From positions 383,435-447,434 of the forward strand of contig NZ_JH126467.1 in NCBI RefSeq assembly GCF_000225705.1: a stretch of DNA of 64,000 nucleotides, written 5' to 3'. The stretch comes from Collinsella tanakaei YIT 12063. GTDB lineage: Bacteria; Actinomycetota; Coriobacteriia; Coriobacteriales; Coriobacteriaceae. Under the pieces are notes generated by a model. It had not been told where the DNA came from. It did no database searches and saw nothing but the letters and a program-made list of their open reading frames with translations. The position numbers were made by a program, and so were the translations under genes. Below, piece after piece: positions 34,754 through 43,221 of this stretch (positions are counted from its first letter, which is position 1; the number at the start of each line of letters is the position of its first letter).

Positions 34754-34888
34754 TCAATGTCGGCGGCGCGGAGACCTGAACTTTTGCCGCGATTGCTCCG
34801 CCTTAATCTTCTTTTCGATTTGCTTCTGCTCCTCCTCGGCGTCCTCCACCGCTTCTGATAGCTCGCGGAAGAAGTCGAGCATTCCCAT
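34754..34888 (-). CDS. Tail assembly chaperone, frameshift-extension part (gpE'-like)
   Basis: A 44-codon frame MGMLDFFRELSEAVEDAEEE.. rich in charged helix. The same frame is open and natural further upstream (CFNESPREIRQ) where it overlaps the chaperone gene. It lies one base back (-1) relative to that gene, which fits the E/E' or G/GT arrangement, where ribosomes slip to make a C-terminally extended chaperone. The overlap contains AAAGCCCCCG, but no perfect slippery heptamer. It lies directly before the tape measure, as expected. Confidence 0.65.
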   Translation of the reverse strand: MGMLDFFRELSEAVEDAEEEQKQIEKKIKAEQSRQKFRSPRRRH

Positions 34889-34893
34889 CTGCC

Positions 34894-35277
34894 TTATTTC
34901 GCGGGGGCTTTCGTTGAAGCATTTTGCGTAGGCTCGGACTCCTCGCCTGACTGATCTAGCGTCAGGCCCTCCAAGGCGCCCAAGGTAAAAAAACGTCCAG
35001 CCGCCGACATGGCCATCGCATCTTTAAGGCACAGACGGTCGAGGTCGGTGGAGTCGAGCGATTGGTCGGCTGCCATGGCCGCTTGGTAAGCGACCTGCAG
35101 ATGCAGCGCCGAATCGTTCTCTGACATGATGATGCCGATGTTGCCCTTGTGGCACTTGGCCGCCGCATCGGTGGCAGCCAAGAAGCCCTCCACCGTCACC
35201 GAATCAAAGTCGAGGTCGATGTGGTCGCGCTCGGCGCCGTTGACGGCCAGGGGCTTGGACAATTTGACTGTTTGCAC
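34894..35277 (-). CDS. Tail assembly chaperone (gpE-like)
   Basis: 127 residues from a GTG start (AGGAGCTAATC upstream). MQTVKLSKPLAVNGAERDHI, LDFDSVTVEGFLAATDAAAK and LQVAYQAAMAADQS are typical of the small helical chaperones between tail tube and tape measure. It prevents tape-measure aggregation during tail assembly. The C-terminus (ASTKAPAK) overlaps the -1 frame of the extension part. Confidence 0.8.
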   Translation of the reverse strand: MQTVKLSKPLAVNGAERDHIDLDFDSVTVEGFLAATDAAAKCHKGNIGIIMSENDSALHLQVAYQAAMAADQSLDSTDLDRLCLKDAMAMSAAGRFFTLGALEGLTLDQSGEESEPTQNASTKAPAK

Positions 35278-35288
35278 GATTAGCTCCT

Positions 35289-35326
35289 TAAAAAAGGAGG
35301 GGCGTCCCGAACAAGTGAGACGCCCC
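35289..35326 (-). terminator. Attenuator between tube and chaperone genes
   Basis: GGGGCGTC pairs with GACGCCCC around a 12-base loop, followed on the minus strand by TCCTTTTTTAAGG. It lies inside the tail operon and would lower expression of chaperone and tape measure relative to the abundant tube and sheath. Confidence 0.75.
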
Positions 35327-35352
35327 AGATGGTCTATGAGGTGGTGGAGGGA

Positions 35353-35859
35353 TTAGAGCAGCTCCACCACTGCGCTGCCGTAGTCCGTGCCGTTCGCGCG
35401 GAAGATGTCGTTGAGCTGGTCGATGAGGAACATCTCCTCGCCGTCCACGAACAGCTGGTAGCGGGTGACGCCAAGCGTCAGCTCGTTTTCCTGTGCGCTG
35501 CCGACCTCCACGGATAGACCTGGGATGGTCTTGGGAGTGGCGCGCATGAACGCCTTGCAGCCGACCGTGCGCGAGGTGCCATCGTTGGATAGCACGTCCT
35601 GCGCCCAGCGCACCTCCACGTTGTGCGTTCCGAAGGCCACGGCCTTCTTCATACCTGCGTCGGGGCCAGCGAGGGTCACGGTAGCCTCCATCGCCTCCAC
35701 CTGCGCGGGGATGGGGATCTCCACCGTGCCGCCAGCCTTGAGCTCGGAGGTAACGGGGGTGACCTCGGGCAGGGTCACGGTGGCGTTCTTCGCGACCAGA
35801 GCACCGTCCACGTAGACGGTGTTGGCAGCGACAGCGCCTACGATGTCGAGCCATGCCAT
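35353..35859 (-). CDS. Major tail tube protein (P2 FII-like)
   Basis: 168 residues. VEIPIPAQVEAMEATVTLAG, FGTHNVEVRWAQDVLSNDGT, FMRATPKTIPGLSVEVGSA and LTLGVTRYQLFVDGEEMFLI match the FII tube family. It forms the inner tube contacted by the sheath. It follows the sheath gene with overlapping start and stop, as in P2 (FI-FII). Confidence 0.9.
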   Translation of the reverse strand: MAWLDIVGAVAANTVYVDGALVAKNATVTLPEVTPVTSELKAGGTVEIPIPAQVEAMEATVTLAGPDAGMKKAVAFGTHNVEVRWAQDVLSNDGTSRTVGCKAFMRATPKTIPGLSVEVGSAQENELTLGVTRYQLFVDGEEMFLIDQLNDIFRANGTDYGSAVVELL

Positions 35860-37370
35860 TATGCTTCACCTCCGAAATAAGCGGAAAAGCCTTCGTCCGT
35901 GTAGGAGACGTAGGCCGTGGCGGACTTGAGCGGCGGGGTCGGCGTGACCTGCATGTCCCAACGGAAATCGCCGTTCATGAGGTTGCTCACGGGGTTCTCG
36001 GCTTCCTCGAAGTAGATTTTCGGCTTGCCGATGAGTGCGCCGACCGTCACGTAGGCGTCCAGCTTCTCCTGCTCGCGGTTCACGATGCGGTCTTTGAGTG
36101 CGCGGGTCATGGGGCCATCGATCTCGGGAGACCATTCCGCCTGGAATCCGTTGGTGATGTGCATGAGCATGCGCATCGAGGTCGCGAAGATGGCGCGGGC
36201 GTCCATGGTGGGGTCATCGAAAGCGTAGGCTGCGGTGTGGCTGCCCCACAAGACCCACTCCCCCGCCCAGCCGACCACGGTGGTGATGCCGTGCTCGTTC
36301 AGGCTATTCGCCGTCTGCTGGTCAAATCCGCGGTTCTTGGAGTTGTCCCCAAAGAACTGTTTGACCACGGGAACGGCCTTGTTGGAGCAGGATTCGAACG
36401 GCACGCCCTTGTGCTCTTGGTCGATTTGCTGGGATGCGGCAACGACCAGAGAAGACAGATGGAAGCGGCGGTCGGACTTGTCCACGGCCATGGGCCAGCA
36501 GACGATGGAGCGCTCGGAATCGAATCCGTTCTTGGCCTTCCAGTCCTGCGCCTTCGCGATGGTGTCCACTGCCTGCTTGGACGAATCGACCACGGGAAGG
36601 TCAGCCACTACCATGGCGTCCCAGTGGCCGTTGATTTTCTGCGCGGCGGACACGAGCGCTGCGTACACGTCCTTGTCCTGAGACCAGCCGGGCGCGGCGA
36701 TGAGGTTGGGCACCACGAACAGGTTCTGGTAGACCAGACGCAGAGCCGCGATGCCGCTGTACTCGCCGGTCTCGGACGCCATGCCGATGACATCGGCGGA
36801 ATCAACGGTGGAGCCGTCCATCTCGGTGTAAGTCACCTTGATGTTGCCGTCAGCGATGGTATCGCCGACCTTGCTGATGACGACCGTCTGCGCCGTGGCG
36901 TTGTAGAGGTAGTCCACGGTGTAGTCCGTGCCCTCGTTGTACGTGGTTGAGCCAGCCTCGTTCTTAACCTTGAGCGTGTCGAGCACGATGGTGTCGCTCG
37001 TGAAGCTCGCGCGACCCTTGGCCATGGCGATGGTCTTCTCGGTCTCGGGAGACTTCTTGTGCTGCGCGGGGTCGAGCACGTTGATGACGTAGATCGGGCC
37101 TACGCCGTCTCCACCGTTGTCAAAATGCGCGGCGATGGCTTCGCATAGCGTGTAGCTCGCGAAATCTTGGCTGTAGCCGACCTTGGCCTTGGCGTCGGCC
37201 AGCGAGGTAATCTTGACGGGGTTGTTCACCACGTCCTTACCAGCGTAGCCGCGCACCAGACCCACGGGCGCAGTGCCGATGTAGACCGGCACCGTCTCGG
37301 ACGTGACGGTCTTCTTGACGATGCTCGCATCGATGTGGCCGTAGGCTCCGTGCAGATAGGTATCTGCCAT
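35859..37370 (-). CDS. Contractile tail sheath protein (P2 FI-like)
   Basis: 503 residues. The N-terminus has TVPVYIGTAPVGLVRGYAGK and VKITSLADAKAKVGYSQDF. The C-terminal sheath domain has ATSMRMLMHITNGFQAEWSP, EIDGPMTRALKDRIVNREQE and SPEIDGPMT..DAYVTVGALIGKPK, followed by a VTPTPPLKSATAYVSYTDEG strand. This is the diagnostic protein of a myovirus tail. AAGGAGG lies upstream of the ATG. Confidence 0.95.
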   Translation of the reverse strand: MADTYLHGAYGHIDASIVKKTVTSETVPVYIGTAPVGLVRGYAGKDVVNNPVKITSLADAKAKVGYSQDFASYTLCEAIAAHFDNGGDGVGPIYVINVLDPAQHKKSPETEKTIAMAKGRASFTSDTIVLDTLKVKNEAGSTTYNEGTDYTVDYLYNATAQTVVISKVGDTIADGNIKVTYTEMDGSTVDSADVIGMASETGEYSGIAALRLVYQNLFVVPNLIAAPGWSQDKDVYAALVSAAQKINGHWDAMVVADLPVVDSSKQAVDTIAKAQDWKAKNGFDSERSIVCWPMAVDKSDRRFHLSSLVVAASQQIDQEHKGVPFESCSNKAVPVVKQFFGDNSKNRGFDQQTANSLNEHGITTVVGWAGEWVLWGSHTAAYAFDDPTMDARAIFATSMRMLMHITNGFQAEWSPEIDGPMTRALKDRIVNREQEKLDAYVTVGALIGKPKIYFEEAENPVSNLMNGDFRWDMQVTPTPPLKSATAYVSYTDEGFSAYFGGEA

Positions 37371-37400
37371 TTGCGCACCTCCTTGTGCGTGTATATATGT

Positions 37401-38024
37401 TTACAAATAGTCTTGATAATCGATATTCTCGGCGGTCGCTTGCTGCACTGCCACGTCCACCCAACTAAACCAGTAGGGATATAGGTCGAGGATTGCGCCC
37501 TGCTCGGAGTATGGCCCGAAGTTGATAGGCTCGCCGCGCACGGGGGTCACGCCCTCGCCGTAGGCGGCATGCGTCCGTAGCTCTCGGAGCAGCGTGTCCA
37601 TGAAGTTCCACGCGTCCTGCCAGCACTCGTCATAGCGCGGCGCGAAGTCCCTGTCCTCTCCGCGGACGTATCCGACCTCGGACGGATGCCACACGTCGCG
37701 CCCGTGGATGCCGGGGTTCCACACGCCCAAGTGCAGGCGGATGTGGAGGGTCTGCCGCATGTTCGCGGCGTCTTCTTCCCCGTCCAGCACTTGTACCATG
37801 ATGCCCGGATGCGTTGTCTCCACCTGGGGTGGCAGCTGGGCGCGGTCGGCGGGCCAGTACATCCCTAGGACAGCTGGATGCACGAGCCTGTAGTCGTAGC
37901 CGTCCGCGCTCTGCTGCATGGCGGGATTGGTGGAGTTGTCGGGCGGGGCCTTGAGGGTGACCTTGGGACACACCTCGGTCTTGAGCCAGTCCATCAACGT
38001 GTTGACCGTCTGCACCACGCTCAT
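37401..38024 (-). CDS. Tail completion / neck protein
   Basis: 207 residues. Position between head-tail joining genes and the sheath, and segments such as LMDWLKTEVCPKVTLKAPPD, HPAVLGMYWPADRAQLPP and VRGEDRDFAPRYDECWQDAW, indicate a neck or tail-terminator protein of Gram-positive myophages. The C-terminus YPYWFSWVDVAVQQATAE is a typical terminator strand pair. I do not recognise a named family with certainty. Confidence 0.65.
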   Translation of the reverse strand: MSVVQTVNTLMDWLKTEVCPKVTLKAPPDNSTNPAMQQSADGYDYRLVHPAVLGMYWPADRAQLPPQVETTHPGIMVQVLDGEEDAANMRQTLHIRLHLGVWNPGIHGRDVWHPSEVGYVRGEDRDFAPRYDECWQDAWNFMDTLLRELRTHAAYGEGVTPVRGEPINFGPYSEQGAILDLYPYWFSWVDVAVQQATAENIDYQDYL

Positions 38025-38039
38025 GTCTCCACCACTCCT

Positions 38040-38345
38040 TTACTCGTAACGGATGAGGCCGATTGCGGTCAGCCCCATGTCCTCGCGGTAGCTGGATACG
38101 CCGTACGCGATGCCGTCCACCACCATGTTGCCGCCCACGGGAGTGCGCCGTTGGAGCTGGTCGCTCTTGACGTACAGCACATGCGTGGCGGCGGGGATGC
38201 CCATATCGCGGTCTCCGTCATCGCGCTCGGATTCGTCCAGCACACCGACCATCTCGATGCCGTCAACGGTCAGGACGTCCGCGAACTCATCCATGTCTAA
38301 AAAGACCTCGGCAAGGTCGCGGTACACGTCCAGCTTGAACGACAT
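38040..38345 (-). CDS. Head-tail joining protein
   Basis: 101 residues, small beta protein: YRDLAEVFLDMDEFADVLTV, ATHVLYVKSDQLQRRTPVGG and VDGIAYGVSSYREDMGLTAI. Size and pattern resemble the lambda FII/attachment fold (Phage_attach) that forms the neck ring. It lies between the capsid and tail genes. Confidence 0.65.
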   Translation of the reverse strand: MSFKLDVYRDLAEVFLDMDEFADVLTVDGIEMVGVLDESERDDGDRDMGIPAATHVLYVKSDQLQRRTPVGGNMVVDGIAYGVSSYREDMGLTAIGLIRYE

Positions 38346-38349
38346 CGCG

Positions 38350-38676
38350 CTACACCGCCTTGATGGCGGCGATGATCTCGGCCTTGCGGGATTTCGCTTC
38401 TACCTCGATGCCGTTGGCTTCGGCGTAAGCGATTAGCTCGGCCTTTGTCATGTCTTCGAGGTCGATGGCTTCCTCCACCTGCTCGGGCGCTTCCTCCACC
38501 TCATCTGTGGTGGTGGAGGGGGTGGAGGGTTCCGCGCTCACGAATTCCGCGATGCGGTCTACCTCCACCAGCCTGCGCTCTAGGTCGGGGTCGCATTCGA
38601 GCGTCTCGCCGGCCTTATAGGGCACGCGGAATCGACCATCGTAGTAGATGAACGTGCCCTTGATGATGCGCACCAT
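38350..38676 (-). CDS. Small head-region protein with C-terminal SAP/HeH-like motif
   Basis: About 108 residues from the ATG at 38676 (AGGAGG nine bases upstream). The N-terminus VRIIKGTFIYYDGRFRVPYK is a beta hairpin. A threonine/glutamate-rich linker follows. The end MTKAELIAYAEANGIEVEAK is a helix-extended-helix (SAP/Rho-N-like) DNA-binding motif. Proteins of this layout occur after capsid genes in many phages; role unknown. Confidence 0.7.
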   Translation of the reverse strand: MVRIIKGTFIYYDGRFRVPYKAGETLECDPDLERRLVEVDRIAEFVSAEPSTPSTTTDEVEEAPEQVEEAIDLEDMTKAELIAYAEANGIEVEAKSRKAEIIAAIKAV

Positions 38677-38694
38677 ATGCACGCACCTCCTTTA

Positions 38695-39762
38695 CTAGGC
38701 CAGCAGGCTCGTGGCGCTGATGAAGGGGTTCTTGTTGACGGGCACCAGCAGCGGGCGCGCGGTAAGGGTCAGCGTGCGGACGCCGCCCTCGGCGCTGGAG
38801 ATGTACTGCGGGACGCGGGAGCCGGTGTAGGTGTGGAACTCGCCGTCTGCCTGCTCGACCTGGGAAACAGCGCCGTAGAGCGTGGTGCCAGCGCCGGGGG
38901 CGGTCATGACACCGGTGCCCTTGGCGATGTACTGGGCGACCTTGCCCTTATCGTTGGTGTAGGTCTTGTTGTAGCTGATGATGTTGATCATCTGGCCGTA
39001 GATGTTGAGGACGGCCACGGTCGCGGCGCTCGGGTCATCAAAGCTGGGAGCGACGTTGCCCATCTCGAAGCGGCGGATGTCGAGCAGCTTCTGCACCTGC
39101 GCGTTGTTGATGATGGCGGCGGCCACATCGGGGCTGCACACGAAGTCAGTGGCGGGCAGGCCCTTGGAGGTCAGCGCGTCCGCCATGGATGCGAGGTCAT
39201 CGATGATGGTGGCGTCGGAAGCGCCCCACTTCTTGGTGAAGGTCATGGTCGCGGGGTTGGTGGATTCGTCATAGAAATGGATCTCGGAATCGATGGTGTT
39301 GGTCGCGTCATCGCCGATGGCCTTCATGACGCAGCCGTTGGTGGTCATGACCTCGGCGGCCATGGCTTCCTCGCGGCGCGTGATGGCGTGGTCGAGCTCG
39401 GTGAGGTCGCGGACGGCCAGCACCTGGGCGCGCTGCTCGGGGGTGAGGTCGCCGTAGATGGACTCGCCGAAGCCGCGCTTGGTGATGTCATCGATGGAGA
39501 CGGGGCGCTTCGGCGCGACCTTGGCGGGCATGAAGGACTTCATCTGCTCGCCCTCGCGGGTCAAAGTGACGCCGCCCTTGCGGGGAGCGACGAAGGGGGC
39601 CAGTCGCATATCGCCGTCTCGGTACTCGACCAAGACGGACTCGGATGCGAAGTTGGAGCCTGCGGTCGCGGGGAAGTAGCGGTCGCGCAGGAAGGAATGG
39701 GCGGGGTCGATGCCCTGCACCGCCATGAGCAGGCGTGTGGTGCTGTAAACGTCAAGTGCCAT
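38695..39762 (-). CDS. Major capsid protein (lambda gpE-type)
   Basis: 355 residues. YSTTRLLMAVQGIDPAHSFL, RDRYFPATAGSNFASESVLV, GDMRLAPFVAPRKGGVTLTR and KSFMPAKVAPKRPVSIDDIT are the N-terminal signatures of Phage_cap_E, and the C-terminal domain (KWGASDATIIDDLASMADAL, then YGQMINIISYNKTYTND) completes the HK97 fold. AAGGAG precedes the ATG. The decoration protein gene lies directly upstream. Confidence 0.93.
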   Translation of the reverse strand: MALDVYSTTRLLMAVQGIDPAHSFLRDRYFPATAGSNFASESVLVEYRDGDMRLAPFVAPRKGGVTLTREGEQMKSFMPAKVAPKRPVSIDDITKRGFGESIYGDLTPEQRAQVLAVRDLTELDHAITRREEAMAAEVMTTNGCVMKAIGDDATNTIDSEIHFYDESTNPATMTFTKKWGASDATIIDDLASMADALTSKGLPATDFVCSPDVAAAIINNAQVQKLLDIRRFEMGNVAPSFDDPSAATVAVLNIYGQMINIISYNKTYTNDKGKVAQYIAKGTGVMTAPGAGTTLYGAVSQVEQADGEFHTYTGSRVPQYISSAEGGVRTLTLTARPLLVPVNKNPFISATSLLA

Positions 39763-39787
39763 GTTGCACTCTCCTTTCGTTTATTGA

Positions 39788-40156
39788 TTAAAAAACGTCC
39801 TCGGTCTGGATGCCGGACTTGCGCAGGTACTCGATGTCGGCTGCGGCGAGCTGGTAAGTGCCGTCCGTGATGAGCTTGTTGCGCGCGAAGCAGCCGGTCT
39901 TGTAGGCTTCGGCGGTCTGGGCTGCGGCGCCGGTCTTGACGTCCTCGGCAAGGATGTACACGACCTCGTTGGTCAGCGCTGCGGCAACGGCGTCGCAGTC
40001 ACCGCCAGCGGCGGCGGCGCACACGACGGTGCCGCGCTTGAGGGTCTTGTTGGCCGCGACCTTGATGGTGGAGGTCAGCGGCGCGGGCTCGGTGCCAACG
40101 ACAAGGCCGTCGTAATTGTGGGTGCCGACAACGGAATCAATTCGTGTAGCTGCCAT
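39788..40156 (-). CDS. Head decoration protein (lambda gpD-like)
   Basis: 122 residues: VVGTHNYDGLVVGTEPAPLT, IKVAANKTLKRGTVVCAAAA, LTNEVVYILAEDVKTGAAAQ and AEAYKTGCFARNKLI fit the HDPD/gpD family that trimerises on the capsid surface. It lies between protease-scaffold and major capsid genes, as in lambda. Confidence 0.85.
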   Translation of the reverse strand: MAATRIDSVVGTHNYDGLVVGTEPAPLTSTIKVAANKTLKRGTVVCAAAAGGDCDAVAAALTNEVVYILAEDVKTGAAAQTAEAYKTGCFARNKLITDGTYQLAAADIEYLRKSGIQTEDVF

Positions 40157-40158
40157 GG

Positions 40159-41385
40159 TTAAGCTCCAATCTTCTTGACGTATGCGATGGCATCGGCGAC
40201 CTCAGCCTTCGCCTTGGCTTCCTCGTCCTCTTCCTCGGACGGCTCGGGTGCGGCGGGAACGTCCTCCGCGCCGCTATCGTCCTCGTCCTCCTTGGCGTCA
40301 GCCACGTAGGCCGCGCGCGCCTGGGCGTCGCGCTGCATGGCGGCGAGGGCGAGCTGTGCTGCGTCCATGGGGTTGGCGTACTTGGCGTCCTCCACCATGT
40401 CGGCGGGGACGGACGCGGCGATGCCGTCGATGGCGGCGATGCGCTCGCGCTCTGCGGTGGCCGCTGCGTTCTCGACCTCGCGGATGAGGTCGGGACGCTC
40501 GGCGCGCAGGTTGTCGAGGGTCAGGGATTCATAATCCATGTCCTCTCCTTCCTTTTCTGCCGCCTGTGGCGGCGCTGCTGAAATATGTGCATCGGCGGCG
40601 GCGGGATTGTCCCCCTCCACCTCCGTTGTCACCTTGTCTGTGTCGGGCCTGCCTGCCTTCATGGCCGCTGCGATTCGAGCGGTCGGCAGGTTGTGGAATG
40701 CGCTCACGTCATGGTGCAGGCCGTTGGTCACGATGCCCTCGCCGTCCTCGTCCACCTCGGTGGTGGAGGTAGAGGACTCGTCCAGCGTATCGGCGAATCC
40801 AGCATCCACGATCTCGTCTCCGATGAGCCACGTCTCGGCTTCGACAAGCTCGGAAAGCTCGGCGATGTCGCGGCCCGTCTTGGCGGCGTACACGTTGACG
40901 ATGGACTTGTTGCATGCGTCAATCTGGCTGCACATGGTGGTGAGGTCGGCGCTGTTGTAGTAGCCGAACAGGAACGCGGCGGCGCTGTGAACCATGAAGA
41001 TGGATCCGGGCATGACCACGACCTCGTCACCCGCGCACGCGATGACGGATGCGGCGGATGCGGCGATTCCCTCCACCTTCACGGTGATGGTGGCGGGAAG
41101 CGCTTTCAGGACGTTGTGGATTGCCAGACCAGCGAAGAGGTCTCCACCGCAGCTGTTGAGGTGGACGGTGATGTGGCTCGCGTCCTTGATGGAGTCCAGC
41201 TTCTCGTTGAATTCTTGGACGCTGATATAGACACCATCGAGTGATTCGCCAGACCAGTAGTCCTTAGGCGATTCCTCCATCACCTCGCCGTAGAGGGTTA
41301 TCTCGGCTTCGCCGTTGCCCAAGTCCGCCACGTTGAACACGGGCGTGATGGGCTTGGCTTTATTCGGTTGGAACAGTCTGGGCAT
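40159..41385 (-). CDS. Head maturation protease (ClpP/S49-type) with scaffold domain
   Basis: 408 residues. The ClpP-like domain has VHLNSCGGDLFAGLAIHNVL (oxyanion glycines), the serine in GIAASAASVIACAG and the histidine in MVHSAAAFLFG. From residue ~250 an acidic, helical segment (AAEKEGEDMDYESLTLDNL.., AQLALAAMQRDAQAR) probably acts as scaffold, as in lambda C/Nu3. It overlaps the portal gene by 26 bases. Confidence 0.9.
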   Translation of the reverse strand: MPRLFQPNKAKPITPVFNVADLGNGEAEITLYGEVMEESPKDYWSGESLDGVYISVQEFNEKLDSIKDASHITVHLNSCGGDLFAGLAIHNVLKALPATITVKVEGIAASAASVIACAGDEVVVMPGSIFMVHSAAAFLFGYYNSADLTTMCSQIDACNKSIVNVYAAKTGRDIAELSELVEAETWLIGDEIVDAGFADTLDESSTSTTEVDEDGEGIVTNGLHHDVSAFHNLPTARIAAAMKAGRPDTDKVTTEVEGDNPAAADAHISAAPPQAAEKEGEDMDYESLTLDNLRAERPDLIREVENAAATAERERIAAIDGIAASVPADMVEDAKYANPMDAAQLALAAMQRDAQARAAYVADAKEDEDDSGAEDVPAAPEPSEEEDEEAKAKAEVADAIAYVKKIGA

Positions 41386-42940
41386 GCTCGCCCTCCTTTG
41401 TTAAATCAGTGGTTGGGACGGAGTCCGCGAGCGCTTGGTTCTCTCGCGCCAGACGCCGCACGTTTGAATCCCAATCGCTTCCGTTGATGCGCACCGCCGC
41501 CGCTTCGCGCGTGGTAATGCCCGCTTCGATGGCGGACAGCTCGGCGTTTATCTCCTTGGTCGGGTCGAGTTGTCCTGCGGACGGGCCAATCCATTCGCAT
41601 GCGGTGTACGCGCGGCGGATGAGTGGGTCTGCGAAAAAGCCCGGCGCGGAGATTCGACCAGATGCCACGGCTTCGGTCAGGAACAGCTCCCACACGGGCT
41701 GGCAGAAGTCGGAGACAAGCCAGCTGCGCCGCATCTTGAAGCCCTTCCACGCTTCCATGAGCGCGGCACGGCTCGCCGAGTAGGACGAATTGAAGCTCTT
41801 TAGCAGCAGGTCAGCGGGAATCTCCACCGCCGCGCCTATCTGCTCGGCCATGGCTCGCATGAACACATCGAAGCCAGCGTTCGGATGAGCGGGGTTGGCG
41901 AACGTAACATCCTCGCCCGGCTCCATGTAGTTGATGGTGCCTGGTGCCAGCTCGTACTCGTTAGGCTCGGCGCTGGCGTAATCGCCGTCCGTGCCCTCGC
42001 CGCCGCCGACCTCGTTCCACGGGTTATCGATGGGGTTCTCCACTTTCACGAAGGCGGAGAAGGACGCCTGCACGATCGCCGCGTCAAGCTCCGCCTGCGT
42101 GTATCGGCGGGTCTGCAGCAAAGGCTCGATTGCCTGAGCCAGCATGGACACTCCGCGGTACTGGTCGGGGCGCTCCGCCTCCATGATGTGGAGGATGTTG
42201 GGCTGCCCTGTCTTCTTTCCGAAGGCCTGCACGCGCGTCCATTGGAGCGGTTCGCGATAGAACTCCTGCGGATAGCCGTTGCAGATGTGGTAAGCCACGG
42301 CGCGGCCTGTCGAATCGACCTCCACACCGTCATAGATCGCGTTGCCGTTGTCTGGGTTGCGCCCCTCGGTGGAGGATGCCACGGGCACCCCCATCATCGC
42401 GGGGGTGGAGACGCGGTCGGCTTCGATTATATGGAGCCTGAGCGTGTAGGGACGCATCGGCGATGCTTTCCGGTGCTTGATGAGCGCGAACACGTCTCCG
42501 CTCATGAGCTGGGATTGCATGATGAGCTGTTGGAGTTCATAAAAATCGTTAAGCCCCAAAGCGTCGCAGGCGATTCTATCCTCAGCCCACAGCGCGAACT
42601 CGCGCCTCGCCGCATCCTGCCATGCATCGGCGGTCGCGTCATCCATCCGCAGGTACTCGCGGTCGATGCGGGGGCGCGGGACAACGCCGGTGCCGACCAC
42701 GTTGGTGCGGGCTGTGCGGACGGCGCTGGTGGCTATCGGTGCTCCCATGTAGAGCGCACGAGCGCGGTTGCGAAGCGTGTAGTTGTTGTCATCGATGTCG
42801 CGCTGGGCGCTGCCGCTCGACACGCGGAAGCCCTTGAGCGCTCGGCGCGTGCCGCTGGCTCCGCTGTCTCCGTAGCCCGATGCGCGGACGGGCGCGGCGG
42901 TGGAGCCATGCACGTTCGGTTTACGTTTTTGCTTGCTCAA
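41360..42940 (-). CDS. Portal protein (lambda gpB-type)
   Basis: About 526 residues. The start is taken as the TTG at 42940 with GGTGGTGGAG upstream (TTG AGC AAG CAA); an earlier in-frame TTG at 42958 overlaps the preceding gene. ARALYMGAPIATSAVRTART, NVVGTGVVPRPRID, LHIIEADRVSTPAMMGV and VQAFGKKTGQPNILHIMEAE are typical of the lambda portal family. It forms the dodecameric DNA gate in the procapsid. Confidence 0.93.
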   Translation of the reverse strand: MSKQKRKPNVHGSTAAPVRASGYGDSGASGTRRALKGFRVSSGSAQRDIDDNNYTLRNRARALYMGAPIATSAVRTARTNVVGTGVVPRPRIDREYLRMDDATADAWQDAARREFALWAEDRIACDALGLNDFYELQQLIMQSQLMSGDVFALIKHRKASPMRPYTLRLHIIEADRVSTPAMMGVPVASSTEGRNPDNGNAIYDGVEVDSTGRAVAYHICNGYPQEFYREPLQWTRVQAFGKKTGQPNILHIMEAERPDQYRGVSMLAQAIEPLLQTRRYTQAELDAAIVQASFSAFVKVENPIDNPWNEVGGGEGTDGDYASAEPNEYELAPGTINYMEPGEDVTFANPAHPNAGFDVFMRAMAEQIGAAVEIPADLLLKSFNSSYSASRAALMEAWKGFKMRRSWLVSDFCQPVWELFLTEAVASGRISAPGFFADPLIRRAYTACEWIGPSAGQLDPTKEINAELSAIEAGITTREAAAVRINGSDWDSNVRRLARENQALADSVPTTDLTKEGEHAQTVPTE

Positions 42941-42951
42941 ATCTCCACCAC

Positions 42952-43221
42952 CTACCAATCCCTATACACAACGCCGACTGACTTACGGCGCGAACCGCCA
43001 GCCAGCTGGGCGTCCATCTCTTCCAATGCCTGCTCCAACGCGGCGATCGCTTTGCGCACCTCGGCGAGGTCTGCGTTGTACCGCGCGAGATTTCGGCTAC
43101 CGATTCCGTAGCTCTGCACGCCGCCAGCGAGGATGTCCGCTTCCTTTTGCAGGTACGCTTCGTAGCGCTTCTCATAGACCTCGCGGCGCTTCTCCAGCCT
43201 TTCGCGTTGCACCTCCACCAC
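42952..43221 (-). CDS. Small coiled-coil head protein (DUF6148/gpW-like position)
   Basis: 89 residues, GTG start. RLEKRREVYEKRYEAYLQKE and RYNADLAEVRKAIAALEQAL form long charged helices. The loop ILAGGVQSYGIGSRNLA is conserved in head-tail connector proteins located between terminase and portal (the position of lambda gpW). It starts directly at the terminase stop. The same 18-base stretch (TCCACCACCTACCAATCC on the plus strand) occurs at both ends of this gene. Confidence 0.72.
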   Translation of the reverse strand: MVEVQRERLEKRREVYEKRYEAYLQKEADILAGGVQSYGIGSRNLARYNADLAEVRKAIAALEQALEEMDAQLAGGSRRKSVGVVYRDW

